62,127 nucleotides of DNA from Chloroflexota bacterium (GTDB taxonomy: Bacteria > Chloroflexota > Chloroflexia > Thermomicrobiales > UBA6265). The DNA is taken from assembly GCA_023389575.1 (NCBI GenBank), contig JAEWEG010000044.1, positions 1 through 62,127 of the forward strand. Direction: 5' to 3'. Each line of letters opens with the position of its first letter. Positions within the stretch are counted from its first letter, which is position 1. Position numbers and translations under genes: made by a program. The notes under the pieces were generated by a model. The model was given only the letters and a program-made list of their open reading frames with translations. It searched no databases and was not told the origin of the DNA. Shown here piece by piece: positions 34,382-42,806 of the stretch.

Positions 34382-35017
34382 CTAACCGTTCTCGATCATG
34401 GACGGAACGCGAGCGACGGCGGACGGGGTGAGGACCTCGTCGACCAGGCCATATTCCTTCGCCTCGTCGCCGGTCATGTAGTAGTCGCGCTGGGTGTCGG
34501 CCTTGACCTTGTCGAAAGTCTGGCCGGTGTGCTCGGCGAGGATTTCGGTGAGCTTGGTGGTGAGTGTGAGGGTTTCGCGGGCGGCGATCTCGATATCCGG
34601 CACGTTGCCGCGGAAGCCGGCCGAGCCCTGGTGGATCATGATGCGGGAGTTGGGGAGGGCGTAGCGCTTGCCTGGGGTGCCCGCGGCGAGGAGCACGGCG
34701 GCCATGCTGGCGGCCATGCCGACGCAGTAGGTCTTCACGTCGGGGCGGATCATGCGGATGGTGTCGTAGATTGCGAGACCGGCATAGACTTCGCCGCCCG
34801 GCGAGTTGATGTAGATGCTGATGTCCTGCTCCTGGTCGTCGTGGTCAAGGAAGAGTAACTGGGCGACGAGGAGGTTGGCGATCTGGCTATCGATGGGGGT
34901 GCCGAGGAAGATGATGCGGTCCTTCAGCAGCCGGGAGTAGATATCGAAGGCGCGCTCGCCCCGGTTGGTGCTCTCGACCACCATGGGCACGAGGTTTTCG
35001 ATCTTTGGAATTTCCAT
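34382..35017 (-). CDS. clpP: ATP-dependent Clp protease proteolytic subunit ClpP
   Basis: This 211-residue serine peptidase subunit forms the barrel that degrades unfolded proteins delivered by ClpX. The catalytic Ser is in GMAASMAAVLLAAG near residue 101, His is in NSRIMIHQ near 126, and Asp is in DTQRDYYM near 175. The start lies after AGAGG. It heads a clpP-clpX unit. The trigger factor gene, normally just upstream, is 5 kb away (see findings). Confidence 0.97.
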   Translation of the reverse strand: MEIPKIENLVPMVVESTNRGERAFDIYSRLLKDRIIFLGTPIDSQIANLLVAQLLFLDHDDQEQDISIYINSPGGEVYAGLAIYDTIRMIRPDVKTYCVGMAASMAAVLLAAGTPGKRYALPNSRIMIHQGSAGFRGNVPDIEIAARETLTLTTKLTEILAEHTGQTFDKVKADTQRDYYMTGDEAKEYGLVDEVLTPSAVARVPSMIENG

Positions 35018-35481
35018 GCGAGTATGGCCTCTTTATCACTTGGGGCAGCGCGATCGAACACGCACATGACCCTGCTACCCGTGTTTGCTGGCCGACGGTG
35101 ACGATCCACGATGGTGTACGAGATGCCGTTGGCCAGGCGTTTCCGATTTCATGAAGTAATGATAATGCCCGGCGCCGAATCGCTCACCTAGACAATTGGA
35201 CGTACTGGGCGTGTACCGGTGAATGGTAGCACCGGTACGCACCTGCCCGAATCGGCGGATTGGTCCTTTTGGATGCTCAAGGAACCAGGCCGTTCCTTCC
35301 AACGATGACCGAGAGCCAGGGTGAGGCCTGAAGCGACGGGCCACGGTGGGATCGAAGGAAGGCACGGGCCGGTGGACGCATTTTCCGGCGCGGATCGGCG
35401 CGTTTCCCTCCCACGAAGAAACTGCCTGTAATCTTTTTCCAGGTTCCACGTCAACCCTAGTGTTGGAGGGACGATGGCGAA
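35018..35481. promoter_or_regulatory. Divergent control region of clpP and the ECF sigma operon
   Basis: There is no gene here. A strong hairpin GTACCGGTG (35213-35221) / CACCGGTAC (35230-35238), extended by GGGC/GCCC outside, lies in the clpP leader or promoter region. The sequence TGTAATCTTTTTCC about 50 bases before the sigma gene could be part of its own promoter, but I have no basis to assign it. Confidence 0.4.
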
Positions 35482-36081
35482 ATGGTTCGGGACGAATCGA
35501 CACACAACCAGGTGCGTTCTGGTCCCGCCGTGGTGGCGGCCAGCGAGTCCGATGAGCGACTCGCCGCTCGCGCCGCCACGGATCCCGCCGCCTTCGCCGA
35601 GTTGTACGAACGTTACGTGGCCCGGATCGACCAGTACTGCAGATGGCGACTCCGGGACCGGGATCTGGCGCAGGACGCGACCAGCCAGATCTTCCTGAAG
35701 GCGCTCGAGGGCCTTCGGCGGCAACGCATCGACAACGTGGCATCGTGGCTCTTCACCATCGCCCACAACGAGGTGGTCGACCGTTATCGTCGCCAACAAC
35801 CGACAACCACGTTCGATTCATACCGGGAGGTGGCCAGTTCCGGTCAGTCGGTGGAGGAACTCGGCATCCTGGCCAGTTCGTCCGCCGACCTCCACCGGCT
35901 GCTTCCCCTCCTGAGCCCAGACCAGCGGCACGTCATCGAACTTCGCCTGTCCGGCCTCACCTCCTCGGAGATCCAGGAGGTGCTGGGCCGGGGCAAGTCC
36001 TGGGTGGCGACCACCCATCATCGTGCCCTTCGCCGGCTCCGCGACCTGCTCGATCCGGTTCGCGAGGAGGTCCGGCCATGA
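35482..36081 (+). CDS. ECF-type RNA polymerase sigma factor
   Basis: This 199-residue sigma factor directs RNA polymerase to alternative promoters. Sigma region 2 spans about 35-105 (FAELYERYVARIDQYCRWRL to WLFTIAHNEVVDRYRR), and region 4 with its helix-turn-helix spans about 140-190 (LLSPDQRHVIELRLSGLTSS, then KSWVATTHHRALRRLRDLL). Regions 1 and 3 are absent, as in ECF factors. The stop overlaps the start of the next gene by ATGA, so a membrane protein with two beta-propellers is coupled to it and is the likely anti-sigma or sensor. Confidence 0.92.
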   Translation: MVRDESTHNQVRSGPAVVAASESDERLAARAATDPAAFAELYERYVARIDQYCRWRLRDRDLAQDATSQIFLKALEGLRRQRIDNVASWLFTIAHNEVVDRYRRQQPTTTFDSYREVASSGQSVEELGILASSSADLHRLLPLLSPDQRHVIELRLSGLTSSEIQEVLGRGKSWVATTHHRALRRLRDLLDPVREEVRP

Positions 36082-38609
36082 CCTGGTATTCGTTCCGCGG
36101 CCGACGCCGCGAGGCATACGCTCTGGTCCGCTACTGGGACGACACCATGCGCCGCCGACCGGCCACGCTGGTGCCGCCACCCGACGTGGATGAGGACCTC
36201 GCCTCGCTCGTACGTGCCCTGCACCCGGCCACGACCCCCGCGCCGGAGCGGCCCGCCTACGCGGACGACCTGCTGCGGCGGTTGATGGCGATCTATGAGG
36301 AGACACCCTCCATGAACACCACGGCTTTGGCGCCGCCACACGCGGTTCCAAACCTCGCGCCCTGGCACGGCGCCACACCCCACCAGTTCCCCCTCCGGCG
36401 GGAGCGCCTCCGCCGGGGACTCGTGCCCGCGCTCGGAATCGCGCTCATCCTCGCCCTGATCATCGCCTCGCTCGGCGTCTTCTGGGTTTCGACCAATGAC
36501 AACCGGCGCGTGATCGCCCCGACCGACGCCACGCCAACGGTCGAGTCGTCACCGGTCACTTCGACGGATGTCCCGATGTATCGTGGCAATCCCGAACGAA
36601 CCGGGGTGATGCCTGGTCCGGGGATCGAGGGCGATCCGGTCGAACTCTGGCACCTCGAGTTTGGGGGACCGATCAATTCGGCTCCGGCCATCGTCGACGG
36701 AGTGCTCTACATCGGCGTGGGTGATGGCGGTCTCCATGCCATCGAGGCCGCCACTGGGGCAACGATCTGGACCTTCACCGCCGCCAGCCCGATCTCATCG
36801 TCCCCCGCCGTGGCCGATGGCGTGGTCTACGTCGGAAGCAGCGCCGGTACGCTCTATGCTCTGGACGCCACCAACGGCGGCGAAGTGTGGACCTTTCCCG
36901 GTACCCGTGCCGATGCCTCGGTCGCGGTGCTCGAAGGTGTCGTCTACACCGGGTCCATTGACGGCTTCCTCTTTGCCCTGGATGCCGCCAGCGGCGCGGA
37001 AATCTGGCGGGCATCGCTCGGCGCCGCCGCCTCTCGCTCACCAGCTGTCTCGGACGGTGTCGTCTACATGGGGAGTGCCGATGGCGTGCTCCACACCTTC
37101 GACGCGGTGACCGGTGAACCAGGCTGGAACGTCCAGCTCGATGGTGACGGCGTTGTCTCGACCACGGTCGTCACCGGTGGTGTGGTCTACGAAGGTACCT
37201 TTGAAGGAAGCGAGAATTACTTCTTTGCCCTCGATGCCGTCACGGGCGACGAGCTTTGGCGATTCGATTCACCATCCGGTTTGGGATTTTTTACGGCCGC
37301 GAGCGATGGCAAAACGGTCTACACCGTAAGTGAAGACACGCACGTCTACGCGCTGGACGCCGCGACCGGCGAGGAAACGTGGCGATTCGAGACCGGTGAT
37401 GTCGTGAGTGCCGCGCCAGCCCTGGTCGACGATACGCTCTACGTGGCTGGTACCGACGGACTGCTCTACGCACTGGATGCCGCCACCGGGTTTGAGCGCT
37501 GGCAGTATTCGATCGACGGCGCCACTGACTATGGGCCAGTTGTGACCGGTGGAGTTGCCTATGTCGGCACCAAATTCGGTGCCCTCCACGCGGTTAATGG
37601 CTCCGAACTCACCACGTTGGCGTTTCCCGAGAACGATGCTGGTTCGGCCACTCCGGCGGCAACGCCAGCGGCCATTGCCTCGCCTGCCGTGACCGCTAGC
37701 CTGGCGACGTTCGTGTGGGAGGCGGACGCCGTCGCGGTCGAGACGGGCTGGCCGAGCGCGCCAGTGGTTGCGCCAGACGGCACCATCTGGTGGGCCGATG
37801 GCGGCCTCTCCCAGTTTCACTTGTTTGCGCCCGACGGTACATATCTCGAAAGCTGGGGAACAACAGGGAGTGGCGAAGGTGAATTCACTTTCACCATGAG
37901 CGGGAATCCGGGAGACGGATATGGCGAGATCGCCTTCGCGCCGGACGGCTCGTTCTACGTTGTGGACTCCGGCAACCGCCGCGTTCAGCACTTCAGCGAG
38001 GACCGGGAGTTCCTGAGACTATGGGGCGAGTTCGGGCCGGAAGACGGCCAGTTCGTCAAGCCGATCGGGCTGACGGTTGACTCTGCCGGCCACGTCTTCG
38101 TCATTGACGAGGCACGGGAAGACATCCAGAAATTCGATGCCGGCGGCACGCATCTGCTCACGTTCGGTGGGCCGGGAAGCGAACCTGGTCGACTGGACTT
38201 TCCGGGATGGATCACCCTGGGTCCAGACGGCACGCTCTGGGTGGGCGACGCTGAAAACCACCGCATTCAGCAGTTCGATACGGAAGGTCAGGTCCTGGCG
38301 GTCCTCGACGGCGAGGGCGCGTTGGTGGCGCCCGTGGACGTGGCGGTGACCGAGGACGGATATCTGCTCGTGGCCGACGAAGGCGCGGGCCGTGTGGTGA
38401 TCCTCGATCCGGGAGGGGCCGTGATCGGGTATCTGGGCGAAGGCGACGGTCCAGAGGGACTGCACTTCCCCTGGCTGATTGCCTCGGACGGTGACGGAAA
38501 CGTCCTTGTTACCGATTACATCCACGTTAGCCCTCCGGAGGGGCGGCTTGTGAAATTCCGTCTCGATCCACCCCTGGTTGACGAGGCGGCCGCGACACCG
38601 GCCCCCTGA
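36078..38609 (+). CDS. Membrane protein with PQQ-like and NHL beta-propellers, putative anti-sigma/sensor
   Basis: This 843-residue product has a cytoplasmic N-terminus of about 115 residues, one membrane helix near 118-140 (LVPALGIALILALIIASLGVFW), then two exterior beta-propellers. The first has about eight PQQ-type repeats, each with a G-x-V-Y-x-G strand followed by LYALDA-x-T/S-G-x-x-x-W. After an Ala/Thr/Pro linker near 520-545 come about six NHL-type repeats (APDGSFYVVDSGNRRVQHF and similar). The N-terminus has no clear zinc-anti-sigma Cys/His motif. Position and coupling to the ECF sigma gene suggest that it holds or releases the sigma factor in response to an extracellular cue; that role is inferred. 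Confidence 0.82.
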   Translation: MTWYSFRGRRREAYALVRYWDDTMRRRPATLVPPPDVDEDLASLVRALHPATTPAPERPAYADDLLRRLMAIYEETPSMNTTALAPPHAVPNLAPWHGATPHQFPLRRERLRRGLVPALGIALILALIIASLGVFWVSTNDNRRVIAPTDATPTVESSPVTSTDVPMYRGNPERTGVMPGPGIEGDPVELWHLEFGGPINSAPAIVDGVLYIGVGDGGLHAIEAATGATIWTFTAASPISSSPAVADGVVYVGSSAGTLYALDATNGGEVWTFPGTRADASVAVLEGVVYTGSIDGFLFALDAASGAEIWRASLGAAASRSPAVSDGVVYMGSADGVLHTFDAVTGEPGWNVQLDGDGVVSTTVVTGGVVYEGTFEGSENYFFALDAVTGDELWRFDSPSGLGFFTAASDGKTVYTVSEDTHVYALDAATGEETWRFETGDVVSAAPALVDDTLYVAGTDGLLYALDAATGFERWQYSIDGATDYGPVVTGGVAYVGTKFGALHAVNGSELTTLAFPENDAGSATPAATPAAIASPAVTASLATFVWEADAVAVETGWPSAPVVAPDGTIWWADGGLSQFHLFAPDGTYLESWGTTGSGEGEFTFTMSGNPGDGYGEIAFAPDGSFYVVDSGNRRVQHFSEDREFLRLWGEFGPEDGQFVKPIGLTVDSAGHVFVIDEAREDIQKFDAGGTHLLTFGGPGSEPGRLDFPGWITLGPDGTLWVGDAENHRIQQFDTEGQVLAVLDGEGALVAPVDVAVTEDGYLLVADEGAGRVVILDPGGAVIGYLGEGDGPEGLHFPWLIASDGDGNVLVTDYIHVSPPEGRLVKFRLDPPLVDEAAATPAP

Positions 38610-38630
38610 CCTCCAGCGCACCTTGAAACG

Positions 38631-38671
38631 CGACACCGGCGGCGCATCTCGCGCCGCCGGTGTCGTTCGTT
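38631..38671 (+). terminator. Intrinsic terminator of the sigma-propeller operon
   Basis: A perfect 14-bp stem CGACACCGGCGGCG (38631-38644) / CGCCGCCGGTGTCG (38652-38665) with a 7-nt loop is followed by TTCGTT. It also lies at the end of the convergent methyltransferase gene. Confidence 0.85.
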
Positions 38672-38711
38672 CCGGTCGTGATCCGGGTCGTTGAGAGGAT
38701 GGTCGACAGGA

Positions 38712-39908
38712 TTATCGCTCGCCTGGTTCCGCGCAGACGATGGCCCAGGGCTGGTCCATGACGCGGGTCATGGCGATGGTGAACGGCTGGGTTCCGGTTC
38801 CGCGCAGGCGGCGGGTGATGGCGTCGACATCGCCGGCGAGACCGCGGCGACGGAGATCGACCGGACCGGCATCCAGGTCGCGGAGGGTGGACTTGAGGGT
38901 GCGTTCGTGCCAGGGGAGCGAGGCGATGACATCGAGGGAACGGGCGAAGGGTGTCTGGAGTGGCTCCGATGCGACCAGGAAGCCGATCTTCGGGTCGATC
39001 ATGGCGGCGGATGGGCCGAGATGGCGAGCGAGATCCTCGACCAGCCCGGCGCGGGTAATGGCGGGGCTGGGATCGAGCAGGGTGTCGCCAGGGACAGGCT
39101 CGCGGAGCGGGACCGGATCGCCGGAGATGGGGTGAAGCTGGAACGTGGCGCGCCCGGAGATGATGGTGGCCGTGCGTGGCGAGCGCGCGAACCGCGGCGA
39201 CCAGATGGTGGCCTCCTTGAGGTCCGTGCCAAGGGCGATGGCCTCGAATTCCCAGCCGGCGGGGACGCGGGCATGGTCCAGGCCCGGAGCGGCCTTGATC
39301 CCGACGCCACGGCTGGGCCTGGCGAGCTCAAGACACCATTCCAGCGGCGGTTCGCTGTCGCCCAGGGCCATGCGGCCCTTGCCGGAACGGCGGGCGGGGT
39401 CGATGAAGACGCCGCCCGACTCCGGAAGGTCGACCGAGCGAACGTCGCCCTCGACGAAGGTGACGCGATCGTCGAGTCCGAGCGCCTGGGCGTTCAGCCG
39501 GGCGATTTCGAGGTGGAGTGGATCGCGGTCGACGGCGATGAGCCGGGCGTTGGGGTTTTCGTGGGCCAGGGCCAGCAGGTCGCCGCCTATGCCGCAGCAG
39601 AAGTCGACGATCTCGGCCATGCCAGCGAAGCGGCCCGCCCGGTAGGTGGCGATTTCGTGCGATGTCGCCTGCTCCAGGCCATCACGCGTGAACCAGAGGC
39701 GATCGGCATGCTCGAACTTGGTGGTGGCGTGCTCGCGCAGGGCGGCCATCGACATGGCGGCGGTGACGAGATCGGCCGGGTAGTGCTTGCGGAGGCGGGT
39801 GGCGGTGGCGATGGTCGTCGCGGGGGTGGGAGGCGTCTCGGCGAGGCTGGCGAGGATCTCCGCGCCGTCCGGCGATCGAAGCGCGTCGAGTTGTTCGATG
39901 GTGACCAT
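38712..39908 (-). CDS. SAM-dependent methyltransferase with THUMP-like C-terminal domain
   Basis: This 398-residue class I methyltransferase has the SAM motif DFCCGIGGDLLALA near 100, an acidic ribose-binding residue in LIAVDRDPLHLEIARLNA, and a catalytic-type motif FIDPARRSGKGR near 170. The remainder resembles the THUMP-like C-terminal domain of uncharacterised RNA methyltransferase-like proteins. No N-terminal membrane or signal segment is present. ATG 39908 is chosen, with GGGGAGC upstream, over a longer frame with a weak N-terminus. The substrate is unknown, RNA being the family-based guess. Confidence 0.83.
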   Translation of the reverse strand: MVTIEQLDALRSPDGAEILASLAETPPTPATTIATATRLRKHYPADLVTAAMSMAALREHATTKFEHADRLWFTRDGLEQATSHEIATYRAGRFAGMAEIVDFCCGIGGDLLALAHENPNARLIAVDRDPLHLEIARLNAQALGLDDRVTFVEGDVRSVDLPESGGVFIDPARRSGKGRMALGDSEPPLEWCLELARPSRGVGIKAAPGLDHARVPAGWEFEAIALGTDLKEATIWSPRFARSPRTATIISGRATFQLHPISGDPVPLREPVPGDTLLDPSPAITRAGLVEDLARHLGPSAAMIDPKIGFLVASEPLQTPFARSLDVIASLPWHERTLKSTLRDLDAGPVDLRRRGLAGDVDAITRRLRGTGTQPFTIAMTRVMDQPWAIVCAEPGER

Positions 39909-40009
39909 AAGAGTCAGTGCTCCCCGTGGCGAAGGTTTGTGCGTATCCGCTGCGGGACCGACCGCGATCTTGTGTGTGATTATGGCCGGTGTCGCGCGGT
40001 GGGAATACC

Positions 40010-40085
40010 TGGGCATGGACACCGCCTGACGGCGGAAGGACTTCGTCCGGGGCTCCCTCGCTCAGTTCGGGATGACGGCCAGGTT
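40010..40085. repeat. Intergenic repeat, family 2, copy 2
   Basis: CACCGCCTGACGGCGGAAGG followed by ACTTCGTCCGGGG and a CCTCGCTCAGTTCGGGATGACG end is the partner of the block at 32876-32940. The two copies flank the clpXP/sigma/methyltransferase segment and run in the same direction. Confidence 0.65.
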
Positions 40086-40167
40086 TGGTGTGGTCGAAGC
40101 GTGTCGATGTGAATCGGCGACATCTGTCGTCATTCAGAAGCCCGGAATGAATCCGCGTGTTAACCGG

Positions 40168-40199
40168 CACGAGGCTGGCGAGTGATCGCCAGCCTCGTG
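40168..40199 (-). terminator. Hairpin terminator of tig
   Basis: A perfect 14-bp stem CACGAGGCTGGCGA (40168-40181) / TCGCCAGCCTCGTG (40186-40199) with a GTGA loop lies 15 bases past the tig stop. There is no strong T-tract. Confidence 0.75.
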
Positions 40200-40214
40200 A
40201 TTCGGAAGGGGATG

Positions 40215-41951
40215 CTAGCGGCGGGCGGCGCGGAAGCCGGCGGCCTGGGCATCTTCCTCGGTGGCGAAGTAGTGCTCGGCGATGGTGGCGTCGTACGAGT
40301 GGCCACCCGGCACGTGGTAGATCATCGAGCTGGCGTTGCCCTTGATCGGGAAACCGTCCGGCGCGGTGGTGCTGTTGTTGCCGGGAACCGAGTTGGCGTA
40401 CTCGGTTTCGGACGACGCATCGTCAGCGCTCTCTTCGGCGGCTGGCGCCACGGCCTCGACCGCCGGAGTGGCTTCGTCGCTGGTCTCTACTTCGGTGGCC
40501 TCGTCGGCGACGGTGAAGTCCGCGTCAACGACGCCAGTGGCGTCATCGGAGACTGGCTCCTCGGTGGAGGCGGCCTCCTCGACCGAGACCTCGATGTCGG
40601 CGACCGGTTCCGGGGCGACGAAGCCGTTGATGACCGCGCCCTTGCCTTCGGTGGCGACCTCGATCAGGCGGTCGGTGAGCTTGCGCTCGAAGAGCTGGTT
40701 CTTCAGCATGTTGCGGAAGTAATCACTCTGGTAGAACTGGGCCATGCGGGCGGCGGTGGACTCTTCGCCTTCGTCCTCGGCGCCAGGCAGCGAGCCGGTG
40801 ACGCTGGCGATTTCGGCGTCGATGTCCTCGTCGGTGACCTCGACCTGTTCCTGCTTGGCGACTTCCTGGAGGAAGAGCGAGTTCCGCAGGCGGCGCGCGG
40901 CCTCTGGCCGGAGGTCGACCTTGATGTCTTCCTCGGTCTTGTTCTGCATCCGCAGGTACCCCTCCCACGGGGTGTTGCTGCGCTGGAGGTCTTCCTTGAG
41001 GTGGTTGAGCTGGTGCTCGACTTCCTCGTCCACCATCACGTCAGGCGCGTCGATGTCGGCCTGGCTGGCCATCTCGTCGATCACCTTGTTGAGGACCTCG
41101 GTTCGGGCCTCGGTGGTGCGGCCGTTGTGGACATCGTCACGGATCTGCTGGCGAAGCTCCTCCAGGGTTCCGGCCTCGTTGACGTCCTGCGCGAACTGGT
41201 CGTCGAGGTCGGGCAGCTTGCGCTCCTGGAGCTTCTTGAGCGTCACCTTGTAGGAGAGTGACTTGCCGCGAATGGACGGATCGGCGGTCTCGTCGTCCTC
41301 GTCGAAGGAGAGGTCGAACGTGCCGGTATCGCCGACGTTCATTTCCTCGAGCTTCTCGCGGAGCGAGGTGAGGAGATTGGTCTCGCCGAGCACGAACACG
41401 GCGTCTTCGATCGGCTCCTGGAACGGGGTGTCGCCGTCCATCACTTCGTAGTCGACGGTGACCTGGTCGCCTTCGCGCGGGGTGCGCTCCTCGGACGGGT
41501 CGATCCACTCGCCGCGGGACTTGCGAAGCCGGTCGAGAACTTCCTCGACGTCTTCATCGGAGACGGCGGCGTCGACTGGATCGACGCGGACGCTGGAGTA
41601 GTCGTTGAGGGTGATGGTGGGGAAGACCGGGACGGTGACGACGAAGTTGACCGGTTCGAGGTCGTTGATTTCAACGCTTGGTTCACCGACCGGGGTGATG
41701 TCTTCCTGTTCGAGGGCCTTGCGATAGAGCTTGTCCATCACCTCGTCGGCGGCTTCCCGGAGGAAGACGTCGCGGCCATACATGCGCTCGATGACGTTGC
41801 GCGGGGCCTTGCCCTTGCGGAAGCCGGGGACCTGGACGTCACGCGATACCTTGCGGAACGCCTTGGTCATCGCCTCGGCAAACTCGTCCTCATCGGCGGT
41901 AATGTCCAGCACTACCAGGCTGGCGGGCTTCCGTTCCACATTAAGTTTCAC
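40215..41951 (-). CDS. tig: Trigger factor with acidic linker and C-terminal sunset-like domain
   Basis: Trigger factor is the ribosome-bound chaperone for nascent chains. The ribosome-binding signature VPGFRKGKAP is at residues 41-50, the FKBP-type prolyl isomerase domain spans about 155-240 (REGDQVTVDYEVMDG onward), and the helical chaperone domain follows to about 440. Unusually, a low-complexity acidic Ala/Glu/Thr linker of about 70 residues then leads to a compact last 50 residues containing GFPIKGNASSMIYHVPGG and a W/F-x-ATEEDAQAAGFR tail, which resembles the sunset domain. At 578 residues it is well above the usual 430-480. The start is GTG 41951; upstream residues in the frame are not family-like. 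Confidence 0.92.
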   Translation of the reverse strand: MKLNVERKPASLVVLDITADEDEFAEAMTKAFRKVSRDVQVPGFRKGKAPRNVIERMYGRDVFLREAADEVMDKLYRKALEQEDITPVGEPSVEINDLEPVNFVVTVPVFPTITLNDYSSVRVDPVDAAVSDEDVEEVLDRLRKSRGEWIDPSEERTPREGDQVTVDYEVMDGDTPFQEPIEDAVFVLGETNLLTSLREKLEEMNVGDTGTFDLSFDEDDETADPSIRGKSLSYKVTLKKLQERKLPDLDDQFAQDVNEAGTLEELRQQIRDDVHNGRTTEARTEVLNKVIDEMASQADIDAPDVMVDEEVEHQLNHLKEDLQRSNTPWEGYLRMQNKTEEDIKVDLRPEAARRLRNSLFLQEVAKQEQVEVTDEDIDAEIASVTGSLPGAEDEGEESTAARMAQFYQSDYFRNMLKNQLFERKLTDRLIEVATEGKGAVINGFVAPEPVADIEVSVEEAASTEEPVSDDATGVVDADFTVADEATEVETSDEATPAVEAVAPAAEESADDASSETEYANSVPGNNSTTAPDGFPIKGNASSMIYHVPGGHSYDATIAEHYFATEEDAQAAGFRAARR

Positions 41952-42806
41952 GCTTGCTACGTCCTTCCAGAAGATGATCAAGAGGCTGGGGATCGCGGGT
42001 CCCCAAAGACCCAATGCCGAACGTGTACCAGGCCGTTGGCGGGCTGGCCACCGGCACGATGTTGCGAGCCAGATCGACGGGTCTTTCCTGGGCGATTCAT
42101 GCCCGTTTCCTGTAGGTGGCCCGTTTCGGGCACAACAAAAGACCGCGCCGATAGACATATCGACAGCGCCGAAGTATACCACCGTCTCCCTTCGATCGCG
42201 CGACGTCGGACCGCCGGGATTCGCGGGGAGTCGTCATGGGTGTGAACCACATGGATACCGGCGGTCTCTTCCATAAGACGTGCGGTTGGCGAGTGGCCCC
42301 GGTTGCTCGCGGGAAGTTGCGCCCCAGGTCACTCGGGCTTCAACAGGTTGTACGTTCGGATTGTCCATTCAGGGCCATGATGGTACTGTACGTGCATACC
42401 TGTCATCCGGCGCGAGGTCCAGACATGGACAACCGTTGGAACGAGGGTGTACGGACACTCTTTGCGGAATCGGTCATTGGGAAGGATAATCTTCCTGGCC
42501 GCCACGATGCCGAGGCATCGCCCGCCGGCGGCGAATACCGCAGAGAGCCAACCGCGACCGGGCCGACATCCCGCCGCGGCGGGGAATAGAGACAAACACG
42601 CGCCTGAGCCGGCAAGGGGCCAGGCGGGATCGATTCCGATCTCATGATGGATTGCCCCGTGCGCCAGAAATGGAAACGCGTGGGTGGAGAGATCACCGAG
42701 GGAAACGGGCACATTGGGGAGCCGTTCAACGATGCCACTTGACGAGATTGCTCGTTCCACACCATTGACCACTGGCCGGGTTCGGTCGCCGAGGAGGGAA
42801 GTCGCG
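41952..42806. other. Long gene-free region between tig and the M23 peptidase
   Basis: 855 bases with no convincing gene on either strand; the long frames here have no family resemblance and shadow each other. Small hairpins are present in the tig leader (GCCCGTTTCGGGC near 42118-42130). It must carry the promoters of both divergent genes. Confidence 0.5.
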
